A DNA stretch of 64,000 nucleotides from an uncultured Anaerolineae bacterium (GCA_937124585.1 CAKZKT010000130.1:1-64000); one strand, 5' to 3'. Shown: positions 20,915-30,730, numbered from the stretch's first letter. Notes: generated by a model from the letters alone, not told the origin. Numbers and translations are program-made.

Positions 20915-20947
20915 AAAAAACCTCCGGTTCGACCGGGGAACCGGAGG
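20915..20947 (-). terminator. terminator downstream of tRNA-Gly
   Basis: minus strand CCTCCGGTT-cccggtcg-AACCGGAGG-TTTTTTATT. Confidence 0.85.
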
Positions 20948-20957
20948 CGCTAATCAG

Positions 20958-21029
20958 AGCGGGTAAGGGGATTCGAACCCCTGACATTCAGCTTGGGAAG
21001 CTGACGTTCTACCGCTGAACTATACCCGC
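20958..21029 (-). tRNA. tRNA-Gly(CCC)
   Basis: minus strand GCGGGTATAGTTCAGCGGTAGAACGTCAGCTTCCCAAGCTGAATGTCAGGGGTTCGAATCCCCTTACCCGCT; 7-bp acceptor stem, anticodon loop TTCCCAA. Confidence 0.95.
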
Positions 21030-21177
21030 AAACAGGCGCTATTATAAAGCAGAGGCCGACGAGATGTCAAAAAACGAGAACTTCCGTAGGGCCGGGGGAT
21101 GCGGGCAGGACCAACCCGGCCGCGCCTCGGACACATCCAGCCGCAATCCTTGACCCCTCAGCCGCCGGCCGCCGGCC

Positions 21178-22662
21178 TCACGTCGTCCGCAGGTGCGGGA
21201 ACAGGATCACCTCGCGGATGGATTGCTTGTCCGCGAAAAGCATGGTCAGCCGATCGATGCCGGTGCCGAAGCCACCGGTTGGCGGCATCCCGTAGCAGAG
21301 CGCGTTGAGGAAGTCCTCATCCAGCGGATGGCTGTTCTCGTCCGCGCCGGCCACGGCCTCGCGCAGCTCCACGAAGCGAGCACGCTGATCAATCGGATCG
21401 TTCAGCTCGGTGAAGGCATTGCCGAGCTCCAGGCCGCCGATGAAATACTCGAACCGTTCGACCGTGGTCGGGTCGTCGGCTTTTTTCTTCGCCAGCGGGC
21501 TGATCTCCACCGGATAATCGAGGATGAAGGTCGGCTGGATCAATGTCGGCTCGACATGGTCGCCGAAGAGCTGATCAATCAGCTTGCCGCGCGAGGCGGT
21601 CTGCTCGGGGTGGAGCCTGGCCGCGGCCATGGCCGCGGCCAGGCTGGCCGCGTCGGGATAGCGCTGGTAGTCAATGCCGGTTGCCTGGAGGATGGCCTCG
21701 CGCATGGTGATGCGCCGCCACGGCGGGGTCAGGTCAATCGTATGGCCGTTGTAGGTGATCGTCATGCCGCGGCCCAGCTCCCGGGCAATGGCGACCAACA
21801 GCTCTTCGACCCGGCGCATCACGCCGTGATAGTCGGTGTACGCCTCGTACCACTCGAGCTGGGTGAACTCCGGGTTGTGCTTGAAGCTGATCCCCTCGTT
21901 GCGGAAATCGCGGCCGATCTCGTACACCCGTTCGTAGCCGCCCACCAGGAGGCGCTTGAGATAGAGCTCGAAGCTGATCCGCAAGAAGAGGTCCTGGTCG
22001 AGCTGGTTATGGTGGGTGATGAACGGCCGGGCCGCCGCGCCGCCGTAAATCGGCTGCAACACCGGCGTCTCCACTTCCAGGAAGCCGTTGTCGTCCAAAT
22101 AGCGGCGGATCGCCTTAACGATGCGCGCGCGCGTGACGAAGATCTCGCGCACCTCTGGATTGGCGAGCAGGTCAACGTAGCGCTGGCGGTAACGGGTCTC
22201 CACATCGCGCAGGCCGTGCCATTTGTCGGGGAGCGGATTGAGGGTCTTGCCGATCAGGGCCAGCTCGCGCACCTCGCAGGTGGGCTCGCCGGTGCGCGTT
22301 GTGAACATGACTCCCCTGACGGCCAGAAAGTCGCCCAGATCAATCATCTTTTTGAAGAAGTTGTCGTAGACTTCTTCTCCGATCCGGTCGCGGCGGATGT
22401 GGATCTGGATGCGGCCACTTCCGTCCTCGATATGGGCAAAGGATGCTTTGCCCATGATGCGGACGGTCATCAGGCGACCGACCAGGCCGACTTCCTCTTC
22501 GGCAACCAGGCGGCCGTCGAGGTGCGCGGCGATCGCATCGGCCGCGGTGTGCGTGCGCGGCCACGGCAAGCGGCGCACATATGGATCGCGGCTTGTGGCT
22601 TGCAGCTCACCCAGCTTCTGACGACGGACGCGTTGTTGTTCGTTGAGGTCGAGTTCTTCCAC
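21178..22662 (-). CDS. lysS: lysyl-tRNA synthetase (class II)
   Basis: HGLRDVETRYRQRYVDLLANPEVR; VYEIGRDFRNEGISFKHNPEFTQLEWYEAYTDY; CYGMPPTGGFGTGIDRLTMLF. Confidence 0.96.
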   Translation of the reverse strand: MEELDLNEQQRVRRQKLGELQATSRDPYVRRLPWPRTHTAADAIAAHLDGRLVAEEEVGLVGRLMTVRIMGKASFAHIEDGSGRIQIHIRRDRIGEEVYDNFFKKMIDLGDFLAVRGVMFTTRTGEPTCEVRELALIGKTLNPLPDKWHGLRDVETRYRQRYVDLLANPEVREIFVTRARIVKAIRRYLDDNGFLEVETPVLQPIYGGAAARPFITHHNQLDQDLFLRISFELYLKRLLVGGYERVYEIGRDFRNEGISFKHNPEFTQLEWYEAYTDYHGVMRRVEELLVAIARELGRGMTITYNGHTIDLTPPWRRITMREAILQATGIDYQRYPDAASLAAAMAAARLHPEQTASRGKLIDQLFGDHVEPTLIQPTFILDYPVEISPLAKKKADDPTTVERFEYFIGGLELGNAFTELNDPIDQRARFVELREAVAGADENSHPLDEDFLNALCYGMPPTGGFGTGIDRLTMLFADKQSIREVILFPHLRTT

Positions 22663-22703
22663 GGCGATGTTCGCAGGCTCCTCTGGCGGTGGCTGGGATG
22701 GGT

Positions 22704-23177
22704 TCAGGCGATGCTGACTATCTCGAACGCGACGCTGCCGCCCGGCGTCTGGACGTGAACGACATCGCCGATCCGGTGGCCCAAGAGAGTCCGGCCGATC
22801 GGGGATTTGAACGAGATCCGCCCGTTGCCCGGATCTACCTCGGTGGAACCGACGATCGTGTATGTCTCCTCGTCACCGAAAGCCAGGTCCCGGATCGTGA
22901 CTTTGCACCCGACATCCACCGTTTCTTTGGAGCCGTTTTCGCGAATCACGACCGCATTGGCCAGGATGTTTTTCAGGGTGAGTATCCTGCCCTCGTTGAA
23001 AGCCTGCGCGTTCTTAGCCTCTTCGTAGCCGGCGTTCTCGGATACATCGCCGTCCGCTTTCGCCTCGGCGATCTGGCGCGCGATCTCCGGGCGGCGCACG
23101 TTGATTAGATAGTCGAGTTCCTCTTGGAGCTTTTTGATGCCATCCGCCGTCAGATAGGCGCTATGGGAATCTTGCAT
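22704..23177 (-). CDS. greA: transcription elongation factor GreA
   Basis: YLTADGIKKLQEELDYLINVRRPEIARQIAEAKADGDVSENAGYEEAKNAQAFNEGRI; ISFKSPIGRTLLGHRIGDVV. Confidence 0.96.
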   Translation of the reverse strand: MQDSHSAYLTADGIKKLQEELDYLINVRRPEIARQIAEAKADGDVSENAGYEEAKNAQAFNEGRILTLKNILANAVVIRENGSKETVDVGCKVTIRDLAFGDEETYTIVGSTEVDPGNGRISFKSPIGRTLLGHRIGDVVHVQTPGGSVAFEIVSIA

Positions 23178-23234
23178 GATCGTCGTCCCTCGTCAACTCT
23201 TTACAGCCTTTTCAGCTTCCAGGCCGGGTTACGA

Positions 23235-23259
23235 GAAAAAAAGAAGCGCCACCGGCGCC
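23235..23259 (-). terminator. terminator-like hairpin in the greA 5' leader
   Basis: minus strand GGCGCCGGTGGCGCTTCTTTTTTT, between the candidate promoter (23318..23346) and greA. Confidence 0.7.
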
Positions 23260-23317
23260 TGGAAGACAGCCACAAATAAACTTAGCCGTCAGTGGCTAGA
23301 CGGCTTGGATAGAATAA

Positions 23318-23346
23318 ATTATAGCGTAGACCGACAGAACGCGCAA
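23318..23346 (-). promoter_or_regulatory. greA promoter candidate
   Basis: minus strand TTGCGC-N17-TATAAT. Confidence 0.6.
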
Positions 23347-23416
23347 ATCGCAAGCATGGACGCCGTGCATGTTTTGTTTGACCAGGAGGAACGGCCATGT
23401 TACCATGTGGTCGGCC

Positions 23417-24685
23417 ATGAACAGAACGACAGTGAACAGATGTCCCCCCTGGCGGATCGCCCTCATTGCGCCTTTCGGGTTGCGCGCCAAAGGCACGACG
23501 CGCGCGCGGATTTTGTCTCTGGCGCGACAGCTGGCTCAGATCGGCCACACCGTGGCGGTCTTCATTCCGCCGTATGACAGTCCTCAGGATGCCGGCCTGA
23601 TCTGGAACGATTCCGGCGTGGAGGTCGTCAACATGGCGTTGCCGAGTGGCGGGGTTGTCCGGCCGTCGGGACATCTGATCCTGGCCCGACGGCTGTACTG
23701 CGCCGTGCGCGCCTGGCGCCCTGATCTCGTCCATGCGTTCAAGCCGAAAGGGCCTTCCGGGCTGGCAGCCATGTTCCTGTGGTTGGCTGCCGACCGTTGT
23801 CCGGTGGCGATAGACAGCGACGACTGGGAGGGACCGGGCGGCTGGAACGATGATCCGCGCACCGGCTATTCGGCAGCCCAGAGGCTTTTCTTCGCCTGGC
23901 AGGAGCGCTTCGGCCTGGCGCACGCGGACGCATGGACGGTGACCAGCGCGTGTCTGCGCCAGCGCGCCATCGCGTTCGGCGCCGCGCCGGAGCGGGTCTG
24001 GGTGCTTCACAACGGCATCTCCAGCCCGGAGATCTTCGCGGCCGATCCGGTCAGACCGGCCGTCGGCGACCATGTGCAGGCTGCTGCGGCCGGAATCGGC
24101 CAGCCCTCGGCCATCCTGTATACGCGTTTCGCCGGCGTGCGGCCCGACGAGGTGGCGGCCATTTGGGCCGCGGTGCGTCGCAGCCAGCCGGATGCCCGGC
24201 TTACGGTGGTGGGGCAGGGCGTCGCGCACGAAGAACGCAGGCTGCTGGCCGCGCCGGGCATCACGGTGGCGGGCTGGACCGAACCGGAGCAGCTGCCGCA
24301 GGTGTTGGCCTCCGGCCAGGTGGCGCTGGTTCCGTGGGACGACAAGCCCACGAATCGCGCTCGCCACAGCGCCAAGGTCCTCGAGCTGATGGCAGCCGGA
24401 CTGCCGATCGTCGCCTACGCCGTGGGGGAGTTGCCCGTCACTCTCGGCGATGCGGGGGTGCTGGTTCCGGCCGGCGACCGCGTGGCGTTCGCGCGTGAGG
24501 TGACGGCTTTGCTGGCCGATGCAGAGCGTCGAGCGCAGCTGGGTGCGAGGGCGCGCGCCCGTGTGGCCGCACATTTCACCTGGCCGCGGCTGATCCACAT
24601 TGCCCTGGAAGCCTACGCGCGGGCCATGGCAGCACGGCAGCCGGGCGCAGGCAGCATCGGCAGCACAAATCCTGAGACCCTATGA
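23417..24685 (+). CDS. GT4-family glycosyltransferase
   Basis: RIALIAPFGLRAKGTTRARILSLARQLAQIGHTVAVF...RHSAKVLELMAAGLPIVAYAVGELPVTLGDAGVLV. Confidence 0.85.
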   Translation: MNRTTVNRCPPWRIALIAPFGLRAKGTTRARILSLARQLAQIGHTVAVFIPPYDSPQDAGLIWNDSGVEVVNMALPSGGVVRPSGHLILARRLYCAVRAWRPDLVHAFKPKGPSGLAAMFLWLAADRCPVAIDSDDWEGPGGWNDDPRTGYSAAQRLFFAWQERFGLAHADAWTVTSACLRQRAIAFGAAPERVWVLHNGISSPEIFAADPVRPAVGDHVQAAAAGIGQPSAILYTRFAGVRPDEVAAIWAAVRRSQPDARLTVVGQGVAHEERRLLAAPGITVAGWTEPEQLPQVLASGQVALVPWDDKPTNRARHSAKVLELMAAGLPIVAYAVGELPVTLGDAGVLVPAGDRVAFAREVTALLADAERRAQLGARARARVAAHFTWPRLIHIALEAYARAMAARQPGAGSIGSTNPETL

Positions 24686-25095
24686 CCGAGACTGCATTGT
24701 CGAGAATCCGCTTTCATCCGGCCATGCGCTGGGCAGCCGTCGTTGCGTGGATGGCCATTATCTTCGCGCTGTCGGCGCAGCCGGCGTTGCCCGACCTGAT
24801 GCCCGGACTGCCAAGGGCAGAGGAATTCGCCGGCCATCTGGCTGTCTATGCAGTTCTGGCCGTTTTGTTGTGGTGGGCGCTGGTTGGGACGACGGGCACC
24901 CGCTATCCGGCCACGTGGGCCCTGCTGCTCACCATGCTCTACGGTGTCAGCGACGAATTCCATCAGAGCTTTGTGCCGGGCCGTGTCGTGTCGGTCGAAG
25001 ACCTGTGGCTCGATCTGGTCGGCGCCGGACTGGCGCTGTTGGCCCTTTCTTGGGTGCGTGGCCGTCGGCTGCGCCGTCATATCGCCGAGCTGTGA
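24682..25095 (+). CDS. VanZ-like membrane protein
   Basis: WMAIIFALSAQP...HLAVYAVLAVLLWWAL...YGVSDEFHQSFVPGRVVSVEDLWLDLVGAGLA. Confidence 0.9.
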   Translation: MTETALSRIRFHPAMRWAAVVAWMAIIFALSAQPALPDLMPGLPRAEEFAGHLAVYAVLAVLLWWALVGTTGTRYPATWALLLTMLYGVSDEFHQSFVPGRVVSVEDLWLDLVGAGLALLALSWVRGRRLRRHIAEL

Positions 25096-25107
25096 GCGTA
25101 GCAAGCG

Positions 25108-25893
25108 TCAGAGCGCGCCGACGTCTGCTTCCCCGTTTGCACCCATCTCCTCTGCCGGACGTCGCGCTGCGGCCGGCATCGCTGCGAGGATGATTTCGCC
25201 GAAGAGGCGCTCCTGAGTGGCACATACCTCTCCGCGTTTGATCAGCTCGAGCACGGCCAACAGGGTGACGATGATCTCCACGCGCTGGCGGGCATCCTGG
25301 AGGAGCGAGCGAAAGGTGATGCTGCGGCCGTCGGCCAGGCGTTCGCGGATCAGCCCGATCTGATCGCGGATCGTCAGCGTGAACGGCACGACGACTCCGG
25401 GCGGGATCGGCGGCGGGGGCGGCAGGTTGACCAGGGCGCGCTGCGCAGCCGCGACCAGATCGGCCAGGGTGATGCTGCCCTCGGCCAGCCGCGTCGCGAT
25501 CTCCGGCGGGGGTGCCACGCGCGGATAGGTGTGCCAGCCGCGCTCCTCGATGGCGCGTAGCTGCTGCGCGACTTCTTTGAAGCGTTTGTATTCTTTGATC
25601 TGGCGCGCCAGCGCCTCGGCCGGATCTTCTTCCTCTTCCTCGTCTTCTGTCGGTGGCGCCGACGGCAACAAGATGCGCGATTTGATCCAGATCAGCCGCG
25701 CGGCCACCAGCAGGAAATCGGTCAGCAGGTCGGGCTGCAATTCCTCGATCTGGCGGATGTGCGCCAGGAATTGATCGGTGACGGCAGCGAGTGCGATCGC
25801 GCTGATGTCGAGCTTCTCGCGTTCGATCAGCTGGAGCAGCAGGTCGAGCGGTCCCTGGTAGACCGGCAGGTTCACCTCGTAGGTATCGGTCAT
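25108..25893 (-). CDS. scpA: segregation and condensation protein A
   Basis: YEVNLPVYQGPLDLLLQLIEREKLDISAIALAAVTDQFLAHI...TDFLLVAARLIWIKSRILLP. Confidence 0.93.
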   Translation of the reverse strand: MTDTYEVNLPVYQGPLDLLLQLIEREKLDISAIALAAVTDQFLAHIRQIEELQPDLLTDFLLVAARLIWIKSRILLPSAPPTEDEEEEEDPAEALARQIKEYKRFKEVAQQLRAIEERGWHTYPRVAPPPEIATRLAEGSITLADLVAAAQRALVNLPPPPPIPPGVVVPFTLTIRDQIGLIRERLADGRSITFRSLLQDARQRVEIIVTLLAVLELIKRGEVCATQERLFGEIILAAMPAAARRPAEEMGANGEADVGAL

Positions 25894-25912
25894 TGGCTGG
25901 CTGCGCGCCTCT

Positions 25913-28900
25913 CTAGACGGTGAGGGTTTGGAAACGCTGGCCGCGCTGCGCCAGCTCGTCCAGCATGCGTTTGGTGTCGGCGAAGTCGCGGCCGGCCAGG
26001 CGCTCGACCTTGCAGCCGGCATCACGCAGCATCTGCTCGACCTCGGTCGGCACGCCGGCCGGGCCGCCGACGATGGTGACGTATTCGGCGTGGCGGGCGT
26101 CTGCGGGTGAAAAGCCCAGGGTCGGCCGGAAGCGGGCCACGTAGTTGACGGCCGAATTGAAATCTTCGCGCGCCCAGTCGTCGGCGCGCTGCCAGAAGAG
26201 CATGTAGTGGCCGATCACTTTCGGCGCCGGTTTCAGTTCGCCGGCCAGAACCGAGCGCACGCGCTCGTGCAGCAGGAGTTTCCACTGTTTGCCGGTCAGC
26301 CAATCGTCGCCGGGGCATTCGGTCGGGTTCTGCGGATACTCCTTGTGGCCCATGATGTTGTCTACGGGGATGCGGAATCTGGAGGCCAGCCAGGCCGCGA
26401 GATGAGCCGTGCTCTGCAATTGTGCAGGCGTCGGGATGGCGCCGTTGCGGAAGTCGCCTTCGACGCAGATGCCGATGGTGTAGTCGTTCACGACGCCAGC
26501 ATGATAGGCGATCGTTTCGAGGCGGTTCACCTGATAGATCGTGCCGTCCGGTCCGATGCAGAAGTGGTAGCCGATGCCCGGCCAGTTGTTGGTGTTTACG
26601 TGGTAGCGCGCGATCGTCTCGACCGGGATGTTGGCCGGCGCGGCGCTGTGGTGGATGGTCAGGTGTGTGATGCGATCGAGTGCCCGCGTCTGATAGCGAT
26701 TGATGGCGTGTTTGGGCAGTTCGTTCGTCACGTCTTTGATGTTGGGCGTGGGCACGCTGTCGGCCGCAGGCGATGTGCCGCTTTGTGCTGCCTGGAGTTG
26801 GCGCTGGAGTTCGGCGATCGTCTGGTTCAGGTTGTTGATGCGCTGCGTGAGCGTGGCTTTCTCGGCGGTGAGCGTCTGTACCTGCTGGTTCAGGCGGGCC
26901 TTTTCCGCGTTCGCTTGTTGCAGTTGACCGGTCAAGGCCTGGATCTGCTGCTTGAGCTGGCCGACATCGCCGCTGCCCGCCTGGATCTCCGCCTGCAGCC
27001 GGTCGCGTTCCAGGATGAGCGCGCTGATATCGGCCTGGGCCTGGCTCAGCGCCTGTTGCAGCGGCTGCAGCTGCGCCTGCAATGTCGTCAGTTGTTGCGT
27101 CAGGGTCGCTTTCTCGTTGGTGAGGGCCTGTACCCGCTGCGTCAGAGTGGTCTTCTCGCCTGTCAGGGTCTGCACCTGCTGCGCCAGCGCGGCCTTCTCG
27201 TTGTTGGCCGCCTGAAGCTGTTGGCCGAGCGTTTGGATCTGCTGGTTGAGCTGGCTGACATTGGGCATCTGGCTGAGCTGTGTCCGCAGCTGGTCTCGCT
27301 CGGCGGTCAGGCTGTTGATGGTTGTCTGCGCCTGGCTCAGGGCCTGCTGGAGCTGTTTGACCTGGGCCTGCAGTGCCTGCAGGGCGGCGTTGTCTGCTGC
27401 GGGCGTCGCTCCTGGGCCGGCTGTTTTCTGCAGGTCGGCGATGCGGACGGTCAGCAGGCCCTTCCAGTTTTTGCCGGTGAGCCATTGCGCGCCCGGCGAC
27501 GTCGAGGTGATGAACTCGCTGACCCCTTTTACGGCCTCGATGGGCAGCTTGTATTCCTGCAGCAGCCAGGCGCACAGGCGAGCGGTCGCGTCGAGCTGGG
27601 CATCGTTCGGCGTCTGGGCGGTGAAATCGCCGGCAACCGCGATGTTGATGCCCTGCGCCAGCCATGGCTGCGTCACGTCCACGGTCTGATCCAGGGGGTT
27701 GGTCTGCTGGATCGTGCCGTCGGCAGTGATGAAGAAGTGATAGAGGATGGCGCCCCAGCGTCTGTGGTGGGCGGCGGCCAGCCTGTCGGCACCCACGCTT
27801 GAATCCACTGCGGTGTGGTTGATGACCAGCGCAGTGACCTGGTTTCCCGGTCGCGGCTTGAGGCTGCCGGCCGTGCGCGGCAACTGCTGCGTGATATCGC
27901 TAATGGTCGGCTTGGGGATCTTGGGCGCGCCGGCCGCGCGCAGTGCTGCGATTTCGGCCTCGAGGGCGGCATTGCGCTCCCGCAGACCGGCGAGCTGGCC
28001 GTTCAGGTCGCGCAGCTGGTTCTGCAGGGTGGCGATCTCGGCTTGCAGCGCGGTCACCTGGGCGCGCAGCGCGGCCGCTTCGCCGTCTGTGGCCGGAGCG
28101 CCGGGCTTGACGGCTGCGAGCTGGCGCTGCACGCGCTCCAGCAGCTGTGCTTTCCAGTTCTGCTCATTGAGCCATTGCTTGCCGGGCGAGCCCGTGACGA
28201 CCAGTTCCTGCGCGCCTTTGATGGTATCCAACGGCAAGCCATACGTGGCCAGCAGCCAGGCGCAGAGCGACGCCAGCGCGTTCATCTGTGCTTCGCCGGG
28301 CACTGTGTTGTCGAAGTTGCCGGCCACATACACGCTGATGCCGTTGTAGATCCAGGGCTGGTTCTGCGCCACGACTTCGTCAATGGGGTTGGTCTGCTGG
28401 ATCTCGCCGTCGCCGGTGATGAAGAACTGGGCGACGATGCCGGGCCAGCGTTGCATGTGCGCCTGCGCCACGCGCTCGGCGCCCACCTCTGGCCGGACGG
28501 CCGTGTGATTGATGACGATGTACTGGATGGCAGCGATGGGGCGACGGAAGAAGCCGGCCGGGTTGCGCGGCAGCAGGTTCGTGATGTCGTTGATCGGCGG
28601 CGCGCTCGGCCCGGCCCCGCCTCCGGCCTGCAAGAGCTTGATCTGCTGCTGCAGCAATGTCACCTGCTGCTGCAGCGCCGCAACTCGCTGGCGCAGGTCG
28701 GCGGCCTCTGCTCCGACCAGCCGCAGGCGCACCTGGCCGCTGCCTGCCGGATACTCCTCCATGACCAGACGCTGCCAGTCTTGCGTCTTCAGGCCGCTTT
28801 CGGGGTGCTTGTATTCGTCGCTGATCGGGTAGCCGGTGATGTCCACGCCGTACTTCTGGTAGAAGGTGGCGAAGGCGCCCTGGGCCTTCTTGCCGGTTTG

Positions 28901-29953
28901 CGGGAAGGTGATCTCTGCAGCCGGCGTCGGGGTGACCGGCTGCACCGGCGGCGTCGGTTGTTCGGGCTGCACCTGGATGTGCTTCTCCCAGTTGTAGCGA
29001 TGGGCCAGCGCCTGCTTGAAGTCCTCGATCACGCCGTTCTTGCCTTCGATGTACCAGCGGTCATAGCGAGGCCAGCGGTAGAGCAGTACGGCGCGAATTT
29101 TCTGGGTGCCGGGGGTCTTGTTCCAGGCGTCAATCTCGCCGTAGGCGCGCTGCACCCAGCCGTTGTTGTGATCCAGCCATGGATCATCCTGGTCGGTTTC
29201 GGTCAGATAAACCGGCAGCGAGCGCATGGTATTGGGGATGGCCTGCATGAAGTCCCGGTAGGCGCGGAAGTTGTACTGCCGGTTGCGGAAGCGGGCATCG
29301 CTCATCTTGTAGTCGTTGTAAATGAGCTCTGGATTGCTGCCGTGTGTGTAGGTGTGGATGGCAATCCCATCGCAGTTGGCCGGCCCCAGGATGGTCAGGA
29401 TGTCGGTGAGATATTTGCACCAGTCGCCGTTCGGGTTGCCGTCGTAGACGGTTTGAGCGTTCCAGGGCGCCACCGCGCCGACGATCACCTGGTCGTTTTG
29501 GTGGCCCGGAACCGCCTTGATGGCCGTGCGGCATTGGCGGTAGCAGTTGGCGTACATGCTCGGCGTGATCGTCTCGCCGGGGTTGACGAGCCGATCCCCT
29601 TCCATCTTCACCCCTGGCCGCTCGATCGGGTGGTTCATCTCGTTGCCGATGATCCAGATGTGCGCGCCCTTCGAGTTGCGCACGAAGTTGGCGCAACGTT
29701 TGGCGAAGTCGGGATAGCGACTGGCCGGCGGAATAGTGCCTTCGGGCGCGTAGCCGTTGTTCAGCCGCACGAGGATGCCGAAGCCTCGGTTCGACCACGG
29801 CGTGTAATCTCTGCCGCCCATGTCGTTGGGGTCGCAGCCGATCGCCTCGGTAAACAGGATCCAGCCGAAGATGCCCGCCTCGGCCATGATGTGTTCACCG
29901 CCTGGATCGTGGAAGCCGTAGAGATAGGGCGAATCATTGAGCGGTCGGGCCAT
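25913..29953 (-). CDS. multidomain protein: glycosidase-like N-terminus, coiled coils, three PGRP/amidase-2 domains, unassigned C-terminal domain
   Basis: IIGNEMNHPIERP near N-term; PGRP-like repeats YIVINHTAVRPEVGAERVAQAH, ALVINHTAVDSSVGADRLAAAH, HLTIHHSAAPANIPVETIARYH; long Q/L-rich coiled coil between repeats 2 and 3. Confidence 0.85.
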   Translation of the reverse strand: MARPLNDSPYLYGFHDPGGEHIMAEAGIFGWILFTEAIGCDPNDMGGRDYTPWSNRGFGILVRLNNGYAPEGTIPPASRYPDFAKRCANFVRNSKGAHIWIIGNEMNHPIERPGVKMEGDRLVNPGETITPSMYANCYRQCRTAIKAVPGHQNDQVIVGAVAPWNAQTVYDGNPNGDWCKYLTDILTILGPANCDGIAIHTYTHGSNPELIYNDYKMSDARFRNRQYNFRAYRDFMQAIPNTMRSLPVYLTETDQDDPWLDHNNGWVQRAYGEIDAWNKTPGTQKIRAVLLYRWPRYDRWYIEGKNGVIEDFKQALAHRYNWEKHIQVQPEQPTPPVQPVTPTPAAEITFPQTGKKAQGAFATFYQKYGVDITGYPISDEYKHPESGLKTQDWQRLVMEEYPAGSGQVRLRLVGAEAADLRQRVAALQQQVTLLQQQIKLLQAGGGAGPSAPPINDITNLLPRNPAGFFRRPIAAIQYIVINHTAVRPEVGAERVAQAHMQRWPGIVAQFFITGDGEIQQTNPIDEVVAQNQPWIYNGISVYVAGNFDNTVPGEAQMNALASLCAWLLATYGLPLDTIKGAQELVVTGSPGKQWLNEQNWKAQLLERVQRQLAAVKPGAPATDGEAAALRAQVTALQAEIATLQNQLRDLNGQLAGLRERNAALEAEIAALRAAGAPKIPKPTISDITQQLPRTAGSLKPRPGNQVTALVINHTAVDSSVGADRLAAAHHRRWGAILYHFFITADGTIQQTNPLDQTVDVTQPWLAQGINIAVAGDFTAQTPNDAQLDATARLCAWLLQEYKLPIEAVKGVSEFITSTSPGAQWLTGKNWKGLLTVRIADLQKTAGPGATPAADNAALQALQAQVKQLQQALSQAQTTINSLTAERDQLRTQLSQMPNVSQLNQQIQTLGQQLQAANNEKAALAQQVQTLTGEKTTLTQRVQALTNEKATLTQQLTTLQAQLQPLQQALSQAQADISALILERDRLQAEIQAGSGDVGQLKQQIQALTGQLQQANAEKARLNQQVQTLTAEKATLTQRINNLNQTIAELQRQLQAAQSGTSPAADSVPTPNIKDVTNELPKHAINRYQTRALDRITHLTIHHSAAPANIPVETIARYHVNTNNWPGIGYHFCIGPDGTIYQVNRLETIAYHAGVVNDYTIGICVEGDFRNGAIPTPAQLQSTAHLAAWLASRFRIPVDNIMGHKEYPQNPTECPGDDWLTGKQWKLLLHERVRSVLAGELKPAPKVIGHYMLFWQRADDWAREDFNSAVNYVARFRPTLGFSPADARHAEYVTIVGGPAGVPTEVEQMLRDAGCKVERLAGRDFADTKRMLDELAQRGQRFQTLTV

Positions 29954-30011
29954 TGCATTGCCTCGCAAAGCGCAGACGAATCAACATCGGGCCAACACGA
30001 ACAGCCCGTCT

Positions 30012-30040
30012 ATTATACTTAATACTGGACGGATTGTCTA
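30012..30040 (-). promoter_or_regulatory. sigma70-like promoter of the PGRP gene
   Basis: minus strand TAGACA-N17-TATAAT. Confidence 0.65.
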
Positions 30041-30072
30041 TAAGACCCCACAGGGTTTCGCATCCCATGGCC

Positions 30073-30111
30073 AAAAACAACGGGCGACGAGGGGGGACCC
30101 TCTCGTCGCCC
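30073..30111 (-). terminator. terminator downstream of iorB
   Basis: minus strand GGGCGACGAG-agggtccccc-CTCGTCGCCC-GTTGTTTTTGG. Confidence 0.85.
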
Positions 30112-30145
30112 AGCCCCATCCTTCCGATGGATTCGTTTGCGCTGC

Positions 30146-30730
30146 CTAGCCGACTTCCAGACTTCTGCCCAGCTCGAACGCGCGGCGGTTCAGCTCTCGA
30201 ACCTTCGGCGGGACGCGTTCCGCGATGGCGCGCAGCCAGATCTCGGCCGGGATCGCCACGAAGCGGGAGAGCGCACCCAGGAGGATGACGTTGGCGACGC
30301 GCGGGTTGCCCAGCCCGGCCGCCAGGCTGCCTGCCGATACGATCTGCACCTGGCCGGCGCGTTGCTGGAGCTGAGACATGATCTCGTCATCGGCGGGATA
30401 GGGCGTGCGCGATTCCATGGCCAGCGTGGGGATCGCTTCGTCGCTGACCACGGCCACACCATCGCGGTGCAGATAGTGCGCCCACCGGCATGCTTCCAGC
30501 TTCTCGAACGCCAGCAAATAGTCGGCTCCGCCCAGGGGAACCATCGGCGAGAAGACCTGGTCGGCCAGCCGCACGTGGCTGATCACACTGCCGCCGCGCT
30601 GTGCCATGCCATGCACGTCGGTCTTTTTCACGTCATAGCCGACGGCCATCCCGACCAGGCACAGGATGTCGCTGGACAGCACGATTCCCTGTCCGCCGAC
30701 TCCGGTTAGAACGAAGTTGAGTGGTTTCAT
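30146..30730 (-). CDS. iorB: indolepyruvate:ferredoxin oxidoreductase beta subunit
   Basis: NFVLTGVGGQGIVLSSDILCLVGMAVGYDVKKTDVHGMAQRGGSVISHVR. Confidence 0.93.
   Translation of the reverse strand: MKPLNFVLTGVGGQGIVLSSDILCLVGMAVGYDVKKTDVHGMAQRGGSVISHVRLADQVFSPMVPLGGADYLLAFEKLEACRWAHYLHRDGVAVVSDEAIPTLAMESRTPYPADDEIMSQLQQRAGQVQIVSAGSLAAGLGNPRVANVILLGALSRFVAIPAEIWLRAIAERVPPKVRELNRRAFELGRSLEVG

Noticed and set aside
24600-25193. Plus-strand ORF across the vanZ region
   Set aside because: Overlaps the better-supported VanZ frame (24682..25095)
27815-30022. 735-aa plus-strand ORF opposite the PGRP protein
   Set aside because: Antisense to clear coiled-coil/PGRP coding; no recognisable motifs
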